Shown piece by piece: positions 49,701 to 52,420 of a stretch of 64,000 bases of DNA. The notes under the pieces were generated by a model that saw only the letters and a list, made by a program, of their open reading frames with translations, did not search any database and had not been told where the DNA came from. The position numbers and the translations under genes are program-made. This stretch comes from Congeria kusceri. Its lineage: Eukaryota > Mollusca > Bivalvia > Myida > Dreissenidae. The stretch's first letter is position 1; each line of letters begins with the position of its first letter. The stretch is taken from the NCBI GenBank assembly GCA_027627225.1, contig CM051034.1, positions 16,104,980 through 16,168,979 of the forward strand, given 5' to 3'.

Positions 49701-50185
49701 ACTGATTATGGGCTTTGAGAGAAAATGCAGCGTGAAAGGTCCACGACTGTGTTTTCAATATTTTGGCGTGTTTGTCCTGTGCCATTGTTTTCAGAATTAT
49801 TTTCGGAAACATATCAATTGATTAATGATATTTGTAAGTTTCATTCAAATCTCCTTTGTACATGTACAGTTTTTGTGAAGTTACTGCCCATGTGTCATAA
49901 CTGTCCCTAAAGTTATTATTCAGAACACTACTCCATTCTTACGAAAGGCAACATGATGACGTCATGTTAATGATAGGGGCATTGAGATGACGTGCAGAGT
50001 AGAAGAACCATAACTCTGTCTACAGTATTAAGAAAATTACTTTCCTTTATTTAACTGGTGGGGCATTACACCAAAACTAATGATTCTTCGTTTTAACATT
50101 AAGAAGGTCCTTAGTATTGTGTTATAACATGTATAAAATGTTATTGGCACTTTCTAAATTCCGCTTTTTTGTTGCAGTGGGGTGA
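458..50185 (+). CDS. Gene A: giant secreted six-cysteine-module protein with DOMON-like and follistatin/Kazal-type domains (47 exons)
   Basis: Exons were joined by hand from GT/AG sites and phase. Coding lengths sum to 6437 bases; after two leading bases of a split codon this is 2145 codons ending in TGA, with no internal stop. Domain order: four six-cysteine modules (exons 1-8), DOMON-like domain (9-11), eleven modules (12-33), two ten-cysteine follistatin/Kazal domains (34, 35), one module (36-37), second DOMON-like domain (38-40), three modules (41-46), two-residue tail (47). Each module uses two exons, the first phase 1 to 2, the second 2 to 1, so whole modules can be duplicated without breaking frame. 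Many N-x-S/T sites and paired cysteines imply secretion; there is no C-terminal membrane segment. Follistatin/Kazal domains often inhibit serine proteases and DOMON domains bind haem or sugars, but the role here is unknown. I do not recognise a named orthologue. Confidence 0.85.
961..1370 (+). repeat. 72-base tandem repeat, six units, across the exon 2 acceptor
   Basis: Units begin at 961, 1033, 1105, 1177, 1249 and 1321. Each holds the acceptor gtgtttag followed by exon 2-like sequence. The first four are virtually identical; units five and six differ at a few bases. The sixth merges into exon 2. Confidence 0.95.
1329..1450 (+). CDS. Gene A exon 2: second half of module 1
   Basis: Acceptor gtgtttag, donor gtagga, phase 2 to 1. 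Supplies C4, C5 and C6 (FEAC, PEC, PDC). The acceptor and first 36 or so exon bases are the last of six tandem 72-base units. Only this last unit carries the Cys codon TGT and the sense codon GAG; the upstream units read TGG and TAG in this frame. Confidence 0.85.
1543..1928. mobile_element. Short inverted-repeat element with CAGTG ends
   Basis: Begins cagtgtttttttt and ends aaaaataacactg, imperfect inverted repeats, with gttatt on both sides as a possible target duplication. The CAGTG-type ends suggest a non-autonomous hAT-like element of about 386 bases. No transposase. Confidence 0.55.
2131..2242 (+). CDS. Gene A exon 3: first half of module 2 (lacks C2)
   Basis: Acceptor tttccag, donor gtatgt, phase 1 to 2. 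It has only C1 (GNC) and C3 (QSC); the position expected for C2 holds Tyr/Thr. Contains N-x-T sites. Confidence 0.85.
2350..3564 (+). repeat. Minisatellite of splice-acceptor-like units before exon 4
   Basis: About 33 imperfect units, mostly 36-37 bases, of the form atttccag-ggtatatgtccaacatt. The array fills nearly the whole intron and stops at the exon 4 acceptor, whose ttttag-agtatatgcc fits the same pattern. Units near the 3' end are most alike. Confidence 0.9.
3565..3707 (+). CDS. Gene A exon 4: second half of module 2 (lacks C4)
   Basis: Acceptor aattttag at the very end of a 1.2 kb minisatellite, weak donor gttggt, phase 2 to 1. Cysteines C5 (PDC) and C6 (STC) are present and C4 is missing, matching the missing C2 of exon 3. 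The exon starts with a shared gtatatg motif that recurs in the array upstream. Confidence 0.8.
4100..4184 (+). CDS. Gene A exon 5: first half of module 3
   Basis: Acceptor ttttgcag, donor gtaagt, phase 1 to 2. About 28 residues with cysteines in DFC, MRC and DLCG. It aligns closely with exon 1. Confidence 0.85.
4217..4479. mobile_element. Palindromic 260-base element, copy 1
   Basis: The ends carry inverted repeats around gaaaaccggtcttaatgcat. Inside are two inner palindromes around cctgtgcagtccgcacagg. No coding capacity; a MITE-like element repeated five more times in this window. Confidence 0.8.
4481..4746. mobile_element. Palindromic 260-base element, copy 2
   Basis: Directly follows copy 1 but is more diverged; begins catgtcgtgggaaaaccggg and ends with cccacgacacgcc. 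The pair lies in the intron between exons 5 and 6. Confidence 0.78.
4970..5106 (+). CDS. Gene A exon 6: second half of module 3
   Basis: Acceptor tttgcag, donor gtgagg, phase 2 to 1. Encodes FEEC (C4), HPC (C5) and RTC (C6) with one N-G-T site. A short inverted-repeat element (5168-5471) sits 61 bases downstream. Confidence 0.88.
5168..5471. mobile_element. Inverted-repeat element with near-perfect 31-base ends
   Basis: Starts ctatcaatattttccccagg and ends with its inverse complement, with one extra G. About 304 bases, no gene; a MITE. It lies just after exon 6. Confidence 0.8.
5985..6202. mobile_element. Palindromic 260-base element, copy 3 (truncated)
   Basis: Left end shortened; keeps gcttaatgcatgtgc and the terminal cccatgacacgcc. 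Ends about 20 bases before exon 7. Confidence 0.65.
6224..6326 (+). CDS. Gene A exon 7: first half of module 4
   Basis: Acceptor cttgcag, donor gtgagc, phase 1 to 2. Cysteines in NPC, QTC and RIC. This is the first exon of the duplicated block; its partner is exon 36 (103 versus 94 bases). Confidence 0.85.
6590..7358. repeat. Tandem array of about 160-base units, with element end
   Basis: Four to five units with ttggacttgtgtcgcatgta, aaaagtatta, aacttgtgcacctgggta and gagttatggcc. The array ends in gtgggggcatcc then ggacacatttttagt, an end shared with the units at 10660-11338 and 41761-41832. Confidence 0.85.
7738..7871 (+). CDS. Gene A exon 8: second half of module 4
   Basis: Acceptor tttacag, donor gtaagt, phase 2 to 1; 134 bases, the same length as its partner exon 37. 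Cysteines in LGC, EPC and KVC; the last is completed by exon 9. The donor junction is copied about 61 bases downstream. Confidence 0.88.
8172..9292. repeat. TATGCCCCC-type element with repeats, first copy
   Basis: Opens tatgcccccggcatcttgat and repeats ttttaccgttt-gtctagcaccaacaccgcttac with ctttgaccttgacctaattt. The opening motif recurs at about 8668, so two partial elements are joined. A relative lies at 34795-35250. Confidence 0.75.
9336..9502 (+). CDS. Gene A exon 9: DOMON-like domain 1, part 1
   Basis: Acceptor atatcag, donor gtaagg, phase 1 to 0. It breaks the alternating pattern of module exons. It starts with CGG, then alternating hydrophobic beta-strand sequence including SWDIVIALSM. 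Partner is exon 38, which starts the same way (CGGTTVDL). Confidence 0.85.
9806..11338. mobile_element. TATGCCCCC-type array-carrying element, interrupted
   Basis: Starts with a hairpin tatgcccccaatcgaagattg and ends gtgggggcatcctacagacac. Its second half (about 10660-11270) is an array like that at 6590-7358. A 260-base palindromic element is inserted at about 10051-10300. Confidence 0.65.
10051..10299. mobile_element. Palindromic 260-base element, copy 4
   Basis: Begins tgaggcgcgtcatgaaaaaa and ends cattaagtccggtttg, with both inner palindromes intact. Inserted inside the element at 9806-11338. Confidence 0.78.
11528..11768. mobile_element. Palindromic 260-base element, copy 5
   Basis: Keeps both ends (gggaaaatcgggcttaatgc; cccgtttttctcattacatg), but the inner palindromes are partly deleted. 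Confidence 0.7.
11888..11940 (+). CDS. Gene A exon 10: DOMON-like domain 1, part 2
   Basis: A 53-base mini-exon (acceptor attgcag, donor gtaagt, phase 0 to 2) encoding KDWIMLFKTPYG and a following N-V-T site. Partner exon 39 is also exactly 53 bases. The DW-x-hydrophobic-x-aromatic run resembles the central strand of DOMON domains. Confidence 0.82.
12426..12679 (+). CDS. Gene A exon 11: DOMON-like domain 1, part 3
   Basis: Acceptor ttgtatag, donor gtttgt, phase 2 to 1. The stretch YEVKFVRPINASDMYDL resembles the family's conserved strand with an Arg-Pro and an acidic residue before a final hydrophobic strand. Partner exon 40 has VTVHFARDFIDNYDIDVL at the same place. Exons 9-11 together are about 158 residues, in the DOMON size range. 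The domain call rests on pattern, not an HMM. Confidence 0.8.
12965..16748. mobile_element. Array-carrying element 1 (agctcacctgagca family)
   Basis: Opens tagttcacctgagcacaacg and closes caggcgagcgacctagggcc with ggccctcttgttt. The inside is a tandem array of about 160-base units (gaaaccgcaaggcccagagg, tagtggtcctctacaaagat, cacatggtttatatagactt). Internally interrupted at about 14512-15636. An AT-rich TTA/TAT simple repeat follows (16755-16852). No proteins; resembles the non-autonomous array-bearing elements described in bivalves. Confidence 0.75.
14512..15636. mobile_element. Insertion inside array-carrying element 1
   Basis: The 160-base array stops at about 14512 and resumes at about 15636. 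The insert has aagttgtcgccactttt near its start and aatttgtcgccacttttgc near its end, so the ends are direct, not inverted. The AT-rich middle holds only short chance ORFs. Class unknown. Confidence 0.5.
16755..16852. repeat. TTA/TAT simple repeat
   Basis: Irregular run of tattattat-type trinucleotides right after the 3' end of element 1. Confidence 0.8.
16853..16892 (+). pseudogene. Degenerate copy of part of exon 12
   Basis: gaggcagtttgttaa-cggtatggtgattggagga nearly matches exon 12 (gaggcagtgtgttacagcggggtggtgattggagga) but contains TAA. It ends about 28 bases before the exon 12 acceptor. Confidence 0.75.
16921..17065 (+). CDS. Gene A exon 12: first half of module 5
   Basis: Acceptor tattatcag, donor gtaggt, phase 1 to 2, 145 bases like partner exon 41. 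Cysteines in AVC, DEC and TMC. A degenerate copy of part of this exon lies just upstream at 16853-16892. Confidence 0.9.
17920..17962 (+). pseudogene. Degenerate copy of the exon 13 acceptor and start
   Basis: gtatttcacaggactgattaaaggtctctgttatgcatgtac parallels the true gtatttcacag-ggatgaatggaggtcactgttatgcgtcaag, about 85 bases upstream. It keeps an AG but is frame-broken. Confidence 0.75.
18017..18156 (+). CDS. Gene A exon 13: second half of module 5
   Basis: Acceptor tttcacag, donor gtatgt, phase 2 to 1, 140 bases like partner exon 42. Begins DEWRSLLC (partner AEWRAAVC), then LPC and PSC. A degraded copy of the acceptor and exon start lies about 85 bases upstream. Confidence 0.9.
18480..19256. 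mobile_element. Array-carrying element 2 (agctcacctgagca family), short
   Basis: Starts ttagttcacctaaaagctca, has the ttcattcacacaacatctcg and ttttcaccaaacttcacagg leader shared with other copies, then about four 160-base units, and ends ctggcctctcttgttta. Confidence 0.7.
19460..19610 (+). CDS. Gene A exon 14: first half of module 6
   Basis: Acceptor ctttcag, donor gtatgt, phase 1 to 2, 151 bases like partner exon 43. NFPCES, a QC and a final DGSELMSC are nearly identical to the partner (NFPCES, DGSELLSC). N-Q-T site present. Confidence 0.92.
20326..20504 (+). CDS. Gene A exon 15: second half of module 6
   Basis: Acceptor cttgcag, donor gtacgt, phase 2 to 1, 179 bases like partner exon 44. 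Starts VWRQNVFC (partner VWRTSVWC), with C5 in STC and C6 in MQC. Has N-Q-T and N-S-S sites. Confidence 0.92.
20809..20941 (+). CDS. Gene A exon 16: first half of module 7
   Basis: Acceptor atttcag, donor gtgggt, phase 1 to 2, 133 bases like partner exon 45. Cysteines in EVC, GAC and DQC. GC-rich compared with the surrounding AT-rich intron. Confidence 0.88.
21005..21757. mobile_element. Inverted-repeat element with ACCGTAA ends
   Basis: Left end attaccgtaaattctcccgt, right end cgcgaaaaattacggtat. Imperfect inverted repeats over about 25 bases, about 750 bases long. A 60-codon frame inside (21552-21734) is not recognisable as a transposase. Confidence 0.5.
22194..24055. mobile_element. Array-carrying element 3 (agctcacctgagca family)
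   Basis: Full hairpin start tagctcacctgagcacaaag tgctcatggtgagct, a leader with gacaacatctcctaaaccac, then about eleven 150-160-base units of the gaaaccgcaaggcccagagg type. Closes ctcaggtgagctttctaggg ccctcttgttt. ORFs here are chance frames in the array. Confidence 0.78.
24277..24425 (+). CDS. Gene A exon 17: second half of module 7
   Basis: Acceptor gtttcag, donor gtagaa, phase 2 to 1, 149 bases like partner exon 46. Cysteines in EVC, RYC and AGC; FNPAGC matches FNPANC in the partner. Last exon of the first duplicated block. Confidence 0.9.
24440..24865. repeat. Fragment of a TATGCCCC-type element
   Basis: Contains gtatattggtttgtcggtcg, tttgataatcagctgaattg, gttatggcccttgaatt and closes ccccattgggggaggtaata. 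Related units lie at 28507-29230. Confidence 0.5.
24940..25048 (+). CDS. Gene A exon 18: first half of module 8
   Basis: Acceptor ctttcag, donor gtaatg, phase 1 to 2. Cysteines in PEC, YDC and QSC with several N-x-T/S sites. Confidence 0.88.
25741..26785. repeat. 36-37-base tandem array upstream of exon 19
   Basis: About 28 units of the type atgaatgtctcatgaaagaa cattgcacattacctct with scattered substitutions. The array ends just over 100 bases before the exon 19 acceptor. Confidence 0.9.
26818..26880 (+). pseudogene. Degenerate copy of the 5' part of exon 19
   Basis: ctcttaaaagaaccgaatat gcattaatgaaagcatggtcag parallels the exon sequence ctactcaaggaactaagatt atgtattaacgaaagcatggtcag. It carries stops and small indels and ends 13 bases before the true acceptor. 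Confidence 0.75.
26894..27087 (+). CDS. Gene A exon 19: second half of module 8
   Basis: Acceptor tctttcag, donor gtaagt, phase 2 to 1. Cysteines in RLC, AHC and LEC; the longest second-half exon (194 bases). Its last 82 bases plus donor and 33 intron bases are repeated five times in tandem (27006-27580), and a decayed copy of its 5' part lies directly upstream (26818-26880). I take the first donor as the one used; any later donor first reads through TAG just past the first. Confidence 0.85.
27006..27580 (+). repeat. 115-base tandem repeat, five units, across the exon 19 donor
   Basis: Units start at 27006, 27121, 27236, 27351 and 27466. Each carries the last 82 exon bases, the donor gtaagt and 27 intron bases. 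They are nearly identical except one base that alternates T, C, T, C, T (acgtcc versus acgccc), which suggests a 230-base dimer was duplicated. Extra units lack a proper acceptor, and 115 is not a multiple of three. Confidence 0.95.
28006..28114 (+). CDS. Gene A exon 20: first half of module 9
   Basis: Acceptor ttttcag, donor gtacgt, phase 1 to 2. Cysteines in NKC, NKC and EAC; a helical, Glu-rich sequence. Confidence 0.88.
28125..29800. repeat. Mixed tandem arrays of about 160-base units
   Basis: Outer units: gagttatggccccttttga, ttgacatatttaaattattt, acatcataaaatacaggtca. Between about 28507 and 29235 lie different units opening ttatgcccctcatcgaagat, with gataatcagccaaattgcc and gagttatggcccttgaatta. 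Ends with gtgacaaggccatattgttg gggtatgttcgtcat. The layout suggests one array element nested in another. Confidence 0.75.
30035..30189 (+). CDS. Gene A exon 21: second half of module 9
   Basis: Acceptor gatttcag, donor gtaggt, phase 2 to 1. Cysteines in AHC, FDC and SFC; N-T-S site near the end. Confidence 0.88.
30504..30594 (+). CDS. Gene A exon 22: first half of module 10
   Basis: Acceptor attccag, donor gtatgt, phase 1 to 2. Cysteines in LVC, AEC and ENC; N-N-T site. Confidence 0.88.
30616..31092. mobile_element. Inverted-repeat element with tactgtagaa ends
   Basis: Left tactgtagaactggttttat, right gcattctactgta. About 480 bases, no transposase. The same opening motif occurs at 2855 inside the minisatellite. 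Confidence 0.55.
31283..31410 (+). CDS. Gene A exon 23: second half of module 10
   Basis: Acceptor catttcag, donor gtagca, phase 2 to 1. Cysteines in MRC, ETC and MIC. Confidence 0.88.
31680..31761. repeat. GAT/GATGGT simple repeat
   Basis: Irregular gatggtgat followed by a pure gatgatgat run that ends shortly before the exon 24 acceptor. Confidence 0.85.
31789..31933 (+). CDS. Gene A exon 24: first half of module 11
   Basis: Acceptor tgttgaag, donor gtaagt, phase 1 to 2, 145 bases. Cysteines in AVC, YEC and ERC. A GAT trinucleotide run ends about 28 bases before the acceptor, and the donor junction is copied about 99 bases downstream. Confidence 0.85.
32322..32455 (+). CDS. Gene A exon 25: second half of module 11
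   Basis: Acceptor tttcag, donor gtgcgt, phase 2 to 1. Cysteines in QGC, FGC and IGC; N-D-T site. Confidence 0.87.
32640..32738. repeat. 18-base minisatellite
   Basis: About five units of ggtgttggtcatgtttat in the intron before exon 26. Confidence 0.85.
32839..32992 (+). CDS. Gene A exon 26: first half of module 12
   Basis: Acceptor attttag, donor gtaaat, phase 1 to 2. Cysteines in SEC, TTC and LKC. An 18-base minisatellite ends about 100 bases upstream. Confidence 0.87.
33691..33850 (+). repeat. 54-base tandem repeat, three units, across the exon 27 acceptor
   Basis: Units share tttttccag-aatgctggaccgtttcttc; acceptors end at 33704, 33758 and 33812. The unit is 18 codons long and open in the gene frame. 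Confidence 0.95.
33813..33982 (+). CDS. Gene A exon 27: second half of module 12, with two possible in-frame 5' extensions
   Basis: Acceptor tttccag, donor gtattt, phase 2 to 1. Cysteines in FGC, VSC and STC; N-x-S/T sites. The acceptor with exon start is the last of three 54-base units. Identical acceptors at 33704 and 33758 would give the same frame, adding 36 or 18 residues that repeat MLDRFFSC and bring extra cysteines. Usage of the last acceptor is the conservative choice because it gives normal module length. Confidence 0.83.
34029..34142. repeat. Short tandem repeat after exon 27
   Basis: Three units of about 43 bases of the form attacttcaagacagtgtttg gagtggtggtttttggtcaa, in the intron. 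Confidence 0.8.
34311..34434 (+). CDS. Gene A exon 28: first half of module 13
   Basis: Acceptor gatttcag, donor gtatgg, phase 1 to 2. Cysteines in GQC, GSC and SLC. A decayed copy of the donor junction and following intron lies near 34588-34655. Confidence 0.87.
34795..35250. repeat. TATGCCCCC-type element, second copy
   Basis: Opens atacccccagcatcttgatg and carries the same gtctagcaccaaaactgctt and ctttgaccttgacctaattt as 8172-9292. Confidence 0.75.
35248..35509 (+). repeat. Imperfect 110-base repeats leading to the exon 29 acceptor
   Basis: About three units with attcaagc, tctaaatttgagacct, a T-rich stretch and gcag/gcaa, then gttcttgaaaatacataat. The last unit runs into the true acceptor ctattatttcag. 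Confidence 0.75.
35510..35667 (+). CDS. Gene A exon 29: second half of module 13
   Basis: Acceptor tatttcag, donor gtaagt, phase 2 to 1. Cysteines in LSC, GPC and TKC; an acidic stretch ESEED. About three imperfect 110-base repeats (35248-35509) lead up to the acceptor. Confidence 0.86.
36365..36482 (+). CDS. Gene A exon 30: first half of module 14 (lacks C2)
   Basis: Acceptor attatag, donor gtttgt, phase 1 to 2. Only C1 (MDC) and C3 (ERC); where C2 is expected the sequence is Ser/Tyr/Asn-rich. Confidence 0.85.
36525..36740. repeat. Fragment of a TATGCCCCC-type element
   Basis: Begins catgcccccataaagtggga ggcat and has a leader gcgg-attttgctgaaacttgtg. Truncated before any array. Confidence 0.5.
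36796..36944 (+). CDS. Gene A exon 31: second half of module 14 (lacks C4)
   Basis: Acceptor gtttcag, donor gtgagc, phase 2 to 1. C5 (PEC) and C6 (LSC) are present; His replaces the expected C4. With exon 30 this is the second module missing exactly C2 and C4. Confidence 0.87.
37248..37322 (-). repeat. tRNA-derived SINE head
   Basis: The minus strand reads ggttggctcagtcaggaggg (box A-like) and gagttcgaatcccggac (box B and T arm-like), spaced as in a tRNA. Acceptor-stem pairing is poor, so this is a tRNA-derived SINE with an internal polymerase III promoter rather than a tRNA gene. The body of the SINE is not clear. Confidence 0.6.
37410..37482 (+). CDS. Gene A exon 32: first half of module 15
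   Basis: Acceptor tattacag, donor gtaatt, phase 1 to 2; the shortest module exon (73 bases). Cysteines in DTC, MLC and GTC. Confidence 0.85.
37678..39829. mobile_element. Array-carrying element 4: same ends, different array
   Basis: Starts tagctcacctgagcacaacg tgctcatggtgagct and ends cctgaggtgagcgaccaagg gccttatggccctcttgttt, like elements 1 and 3. The inside is an unrelated array of about 170-base units (gaacactctagaagtcacat, caacatgaaacttgctcaga, aacatggccgcca). Several units contain G runs up to about 18. Confidence 0.82.
40001..40262. mobile_element. Palindromic 260-base element, copy 6
   Basis: tgaggcgtgtcgtgggaaaa at the left and gcattaagcccagttgtcct acaacatgcctca at the right; both inner palindromes retained. 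Confidence 0.8.
40506..40630 (+). CDS. Gene A exon 33: second half of module 15
   Basis: Acceptor aattgtag, donor gtacag, phase 2 to 1. Cysteines in QEC, DEC and PPC; N-G-T and N-V-T sites. Separated from exon 32 by a 3 kb intron filled with an array-carrying element. Confidence 0.86.
40792..42534. mobile_element. Giant palindrome of about 1.74 kb
   Basis: The left arm starts tatgccccctccttcaatga and the right arm ends with its inverse (ccatcattgatggtgggggcata). Matching landmarks run inward: aaccaggtcc with aaggtcacacttaaaggtca against tgaccttgaccttggaccta; ctattgattggaaatttg against caaatttccaatcaatag; a 41761-41830 segment against 41900-41965. Centre near 41865. Arms are diverged, the left being longer in repeats. 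Confidence 0.82.
42855..43490. repeat. Array fragment related to 28125-29800
   Basis: Opens with a G run and gtatataggagtgagcttg, then three to four units with gataactcaagaaaggcttg and acatcataaaatacaggtca. Ends gtggcaaggccctattgtgg gggtatatccgtcac. Confidence 0.7.
43497..43697 (+). repeat. Duplicated intron end before exon 34
   Basis: gttctgtcaacacgtttaca with tttgatatccaatgcattag and aaaataaaatgcatatt recurs about 113 bases later as gttctgtcaacaccgtccca with ttggtatccaatacattact and aaaataaaatacttaat, leading to the acceptor. Confidence 0.75.
43698..43904 (+). CDS. Gene A exon 34: follistatin/Kazal-type domain 1
   Basis: Symmetrical phase 1-1 exon of 207 bases (acceptor ccgacag, donor gtaatg) encoding one whole domain. 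Ten cysteines: four in an N-terminal part (NCSC, QC, SC), then CVCPQYC, EPVC, NLC, SC and a final DGKC. This matches the four-plus-six arrangement of follistatin domains, whose C-terminal part is Kazal-like and can inhibit serine proteases. Part of its 5' intron (43497-43697) is tandemly duplicated. Confidence 0.9.
44053..44259 (+). CDS. Gene A exon 35: follistatin/Kazal-type domain 2
   Basis: Also 207 bases and phase 1-1 (acceptor tggacag, donor gtagat), only 148 bases after exon 34. Ten cysteines at the same places; LVTKGNLCELKRESCATGG is shared with exon 34, so the pair is a recent single-exon duplication. The region after EPVC/KPVC, where Kazal reactive loops lie, differs (AQQ versus GQQ). 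Confidence 0.9.
44260..44784 (+). other. Intron 35, no recognisable feature
   Basis: AT-rich intron; I see no repeat, ORF or element that I can support. Confidence 0.6.
44785..44878 (+). CDS. Gene A exon 36: first half of module 16
   Basis: Acceptor tttgacag, donor gtaagt, phase 1 to 2. Cysteines in ETC, ETC and GHC. First exon of the second copy of the duplicated block (partner exon 7). Confidence 0.88.
45127..45260 (+). CDS. Gene A exon 37: second half of module 16
   Basis: Acceptor ttttcag, donor gtacgt, phase 2 to 1; 134 bases like exon 8. Starts DYENLLSC against DYQDFLGC in exon 8, then YPC and FFC. Confidence 0.9.
45261..45856 (+). other. Most of intron 37, no recognisable feature
   Basis: AT-rich; nothing supported apart from the acceptor duplication that follows. 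Confidence 0.6.
45857..45950 (+). repeat. Duplicated acceptor region before exon 38
   Basis: gacacgggtattctaaatat cactacag (ending near 45889) and tacacgggtattcttaatat cactacag (ending 45949, true acceptor). Confidence 0.85.
45950..46125 (+). CDS. Gene A exon 38: DOMON-like domain 2, part 1
   Basis: Acceptor cactacag, donor gtaaga, phase 1 to 0, the same unusual phase as exon 9. CGGTTVDL then alternating strands (VSVSIYL, LALTIIP). The last 30 or so intron bases, including the acceptor, are also present about 60 bases upstream. Confidence 0.87.
46549..46601 (+). CDS. Gene A exon 39: DOMON-like domain 2, part 2
   Basis: 53-base mini-exon, phase 0 to 2 (acceptor ctttgtag, donor gtaaga), encoding TDVFLVSRNGS and more. 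Same length and phase as exon 10. Confidence 0.84.
46880..47121 (+). CDS. Gene A exon 40: DOMON-like domain 2, part 3
   Basis: Acceptor tattacag, donor gtcagt, phase 2 to 1, 242 bases against 254 in exon 11. VTVHFARDFIDNYDIDVL matches the terminal strands of exon 11. N-Y-T and N-L-T sites. Confidence 0.87.
47357..47501 (+). CDS. Gene A exon 41: first half of module 17
   Basis: Acceptor ttggccag, donor gtatgt, phase 1 to 2, 145 bases as exon 12. DRWSELENQFPSSRDAVC aligns with DAFATLDQYFPISREAVC in exon 12. Confidence 0.92.
47799..47938 (+). CDS. Gene A exon 42: second half of module 17
   Basis: Acceptor gtcttcag, donor gtactt, phase 2 to 1, 140 bases as exon 13. AEWRAAVC, IDC and PSC carry C4-C6. 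Confidence 0.9.
48148..48298 (+). CDS. Gene A exon 43: first half of module 18
   Basis: Acceptor atttcag, donor gtaggt, phase 1 to 2, 151 bases as exon 14. NFPCES, VCLPGVVNLL and DGSELLSC are close to the exon 14 product. Confidence 0.93.
48654..48832 (+). CDS. Gene A exon 44: second half of module 18
   Basis: Acceptor ctgatag, donor gtatgt, phase 2 to 1, 179 bases as exon 15. VWRTSVWC, GIC and RQC. Confidence 0.9.
49045..49177 (+). CDS. Gene A exon 45: first half of module 19
   Basis: Acceptor aatgcag, donor gttagg, phase 1 to 2, 133 bases as exon 16. Cysteines in SKC, ASC and AIC. Confidence 0.9.
49413..49561 (+). CDS. Gene A exon 46: second half of module 19
   Basis: Acceptor tttaacag, donor gtactt, phase 2 to 1, 149 bases as exon 17. 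GMKYC, PFC and FNPANC. Confidence 0.9.
50178..50185 (+). CDS. Gene A exon 47: final two residues and stop
   Basis: Acceptor tttgttgcag after a T-rich tract. The exon completes a Val codon and reads GGG then TGA, so the protein ends right after module 19. The rest of the exon is 3' UTR. Confidence 0.75.
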
Positions 50186-51130
50186 CAATGGATCCAGTCT
50201 GAAATGCGGGCAAATGGATTGAACATTGGATATTAACAACACAAAGTGATATCAATTACCGATTATTAAATCGTTGATTTAGTTCTTTGATTAATTTATT
50301 AACTTGTAATTAATGGTCCTGACCTATTGAATGTTACTCACCTGACAGATTTTATTGTGCTCAAACGTTACTGAAACTTTGATGTTTATATTAAGATACA
50401 TTATTTTTATACTTACATATCACAAGTAGTGCTTTTTGAAACTGAAAACTTACTTATGGTCTATACATATCATATATTTTTTACATTTATGTATCGTATT
50501 GTTTTCAATCATGTTTATGTTTGCATGTCTATTTTCTTCTATATACCTCGATATATAATCAGAATTTATTTCCTGAGACGTGAATACATTTCTATACAGT
50601 ATATTATATATTAAAAATATGGTGTTATATTTAGTAAACATTGAAGTTGAACATTTGTGATGCGTTTGAAATGATAATTACAGGCTTTAAATGACTTTAT
50701 AACATCAATAATACACATTTTAAACTCTATACTTTAAAGTTTTTGATTATGAATCCAGTTCATGCAGTTCGTCCAGTTATGCATAGGCATCAGTCCGTCG
50801 CTAAAGGAAGTGAAATCTGGGTCTTATACAGAGGCCCAGATAAGGCGCTTACTCGCGTAAATTACGCATACAAATTTGGAAGATGCGCAGAGAAAGTAAA
50901 ATGTGGGTGTCCGTATTCATAGAGAAATTAAACATTGGGTGTACACTTACGCACACATTTTTCCCGCTTACATGACGTCAAATGTTAGTGACTTGAAGAC
51001 AGAAGAAGGTGGAAGTTTTGACAGGCCTGCCTACCTAAATATGCAGTTAACATGTTCAGTAGTTAACAATTCAAGTCTTAAAATGTTCAAAAGTCTTACT
51101 TGTAACACTATCTTATGTAATTTTTGTTTT
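50186..51130. other. Gene A 3' UTR and start of the intergenic gap
   Basis: AT-rich up to about 50750, then a more GC-balanced part. No gene seen. Genes A and B converge here. Confidence 0.6.
50265..50270 (+). terminator. Possible polyadenylation signal of gene A
   Basis: ATTAAA about 80 bases after the stop codon, in AT-rich sequence. It is a common variant of AATAAA; not proven. Confidence 0.4.
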
Positions 51131-52420
51131 TAGAGGTCCTCGTACTCCGGTGAGCTATTGGTATAGGGGACCTCTCCGGCGTCGTCCGTCCATCCGTCGA
51201 CAAGGTGCCGTCAACAATTTGGAACATTATCGCGATAAAGACTACATTTTTAATTCAGTCTTGACCAAAATTGCACAGTTTGTGTATGACCATAAAATCT
51301 TAGATGAGTTCGATAATGAGCCTAATCGGACCAGTAACACCAGAGTTATTGCCCCTTTTTCATGCAAAAAAATGCACAAGTGCCCTTTTGCAACGTATAG
51401 CCTTTATTTTCCATCCAATCTTAACCAAACTTTCAAAGTTTGTGTATGACCATCAGATCTCAGCAGATGCCAAAAATGGGGCCAGATCGTTTTTCAAACA
51501 CCAGAGTTATTGCCCTTTGTTTATTAAAAAATATACAAAAATAGACATTATTCAGGATAGAGAGATACATTTTTCATCCAATCTTGACCAATCTTGCACA
51601 GTTTGTCTATGACAATAAGATTAAAGGTGAAGTCGAATATAAGCAAGATTGGACCAGAAACACCGGAGTTATTGCCATTTGGTTGTGAAAAAAATGTGCA
51701 AAAATGGACATTATTCAGGATAGAGACTTCATTTTTCATCCAATCTTCACCAATCGTGTACAGTTTGTCTATGAACGTAAGACTATAGGTGAAGTCGAAT
51801 ATAAGCATGATCGGGCCAGAAACACCAGAGTTATTACCCCTTCTTTTTGGAAAAAAACCAACAAGTTACCAATGATTGGCTTGCACACATGATTTTTGAT
51901 TGAATGTTGACCAAACTTACACAATTTGCGCATGACCATAAAAATTGATTGATAAAATTTGATTTCAAACAGTTGCAAGACTTGCATGCAGTTATTTGTA
52001 CATACAACTTGGATGTCTTCAGAGCCTGCATTAACATCATTTATCATCATTGGAAACAAAATTATCAAAGAAAAAGCAAAACTTGACCTTATAGTACAGC
52101 CATCGCATTGCAACTAGTTTTTCAAAACTGTTTGCGAAAAAGACATCAAAATCTACTGTTTGTGCATTTTCCAGAATTGTCAATGACTTAATGAAAAAGG
52201 GTCAGGTAAGAATAGCGAATAAGAAAAAACGCACATCCACTACCCAACTCAAACTTTAGTTAGCCCATTGCACTAACCGATGTTTTAAATCAAAATTGAT
52301 CCTACCCCCTCTGTGTATTGTTCTGATACCTTAATTTTCAAACCTGTCACAACAGTATGGTCTTCATCAGTACCAGTTCTCAGGTGAGCGCTTTGGGCCA
52401 TCATGGCCCTCTTGTTTCAT
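51131..52420. mobile_element. Array-carrying element 5: shared 3' end, third array type
   Basis: The 3' end ctcaggtgagcgctttgggc catcatggccctcttgttt matches elements 1 and 4. The array is about four 130-base units (agagttattgccccttttt, caatcttgaccaatcttgca cagtttgtctatgac). The 5' end (tttttagaggtcctcgtact) is different. Confidence 0.7.
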
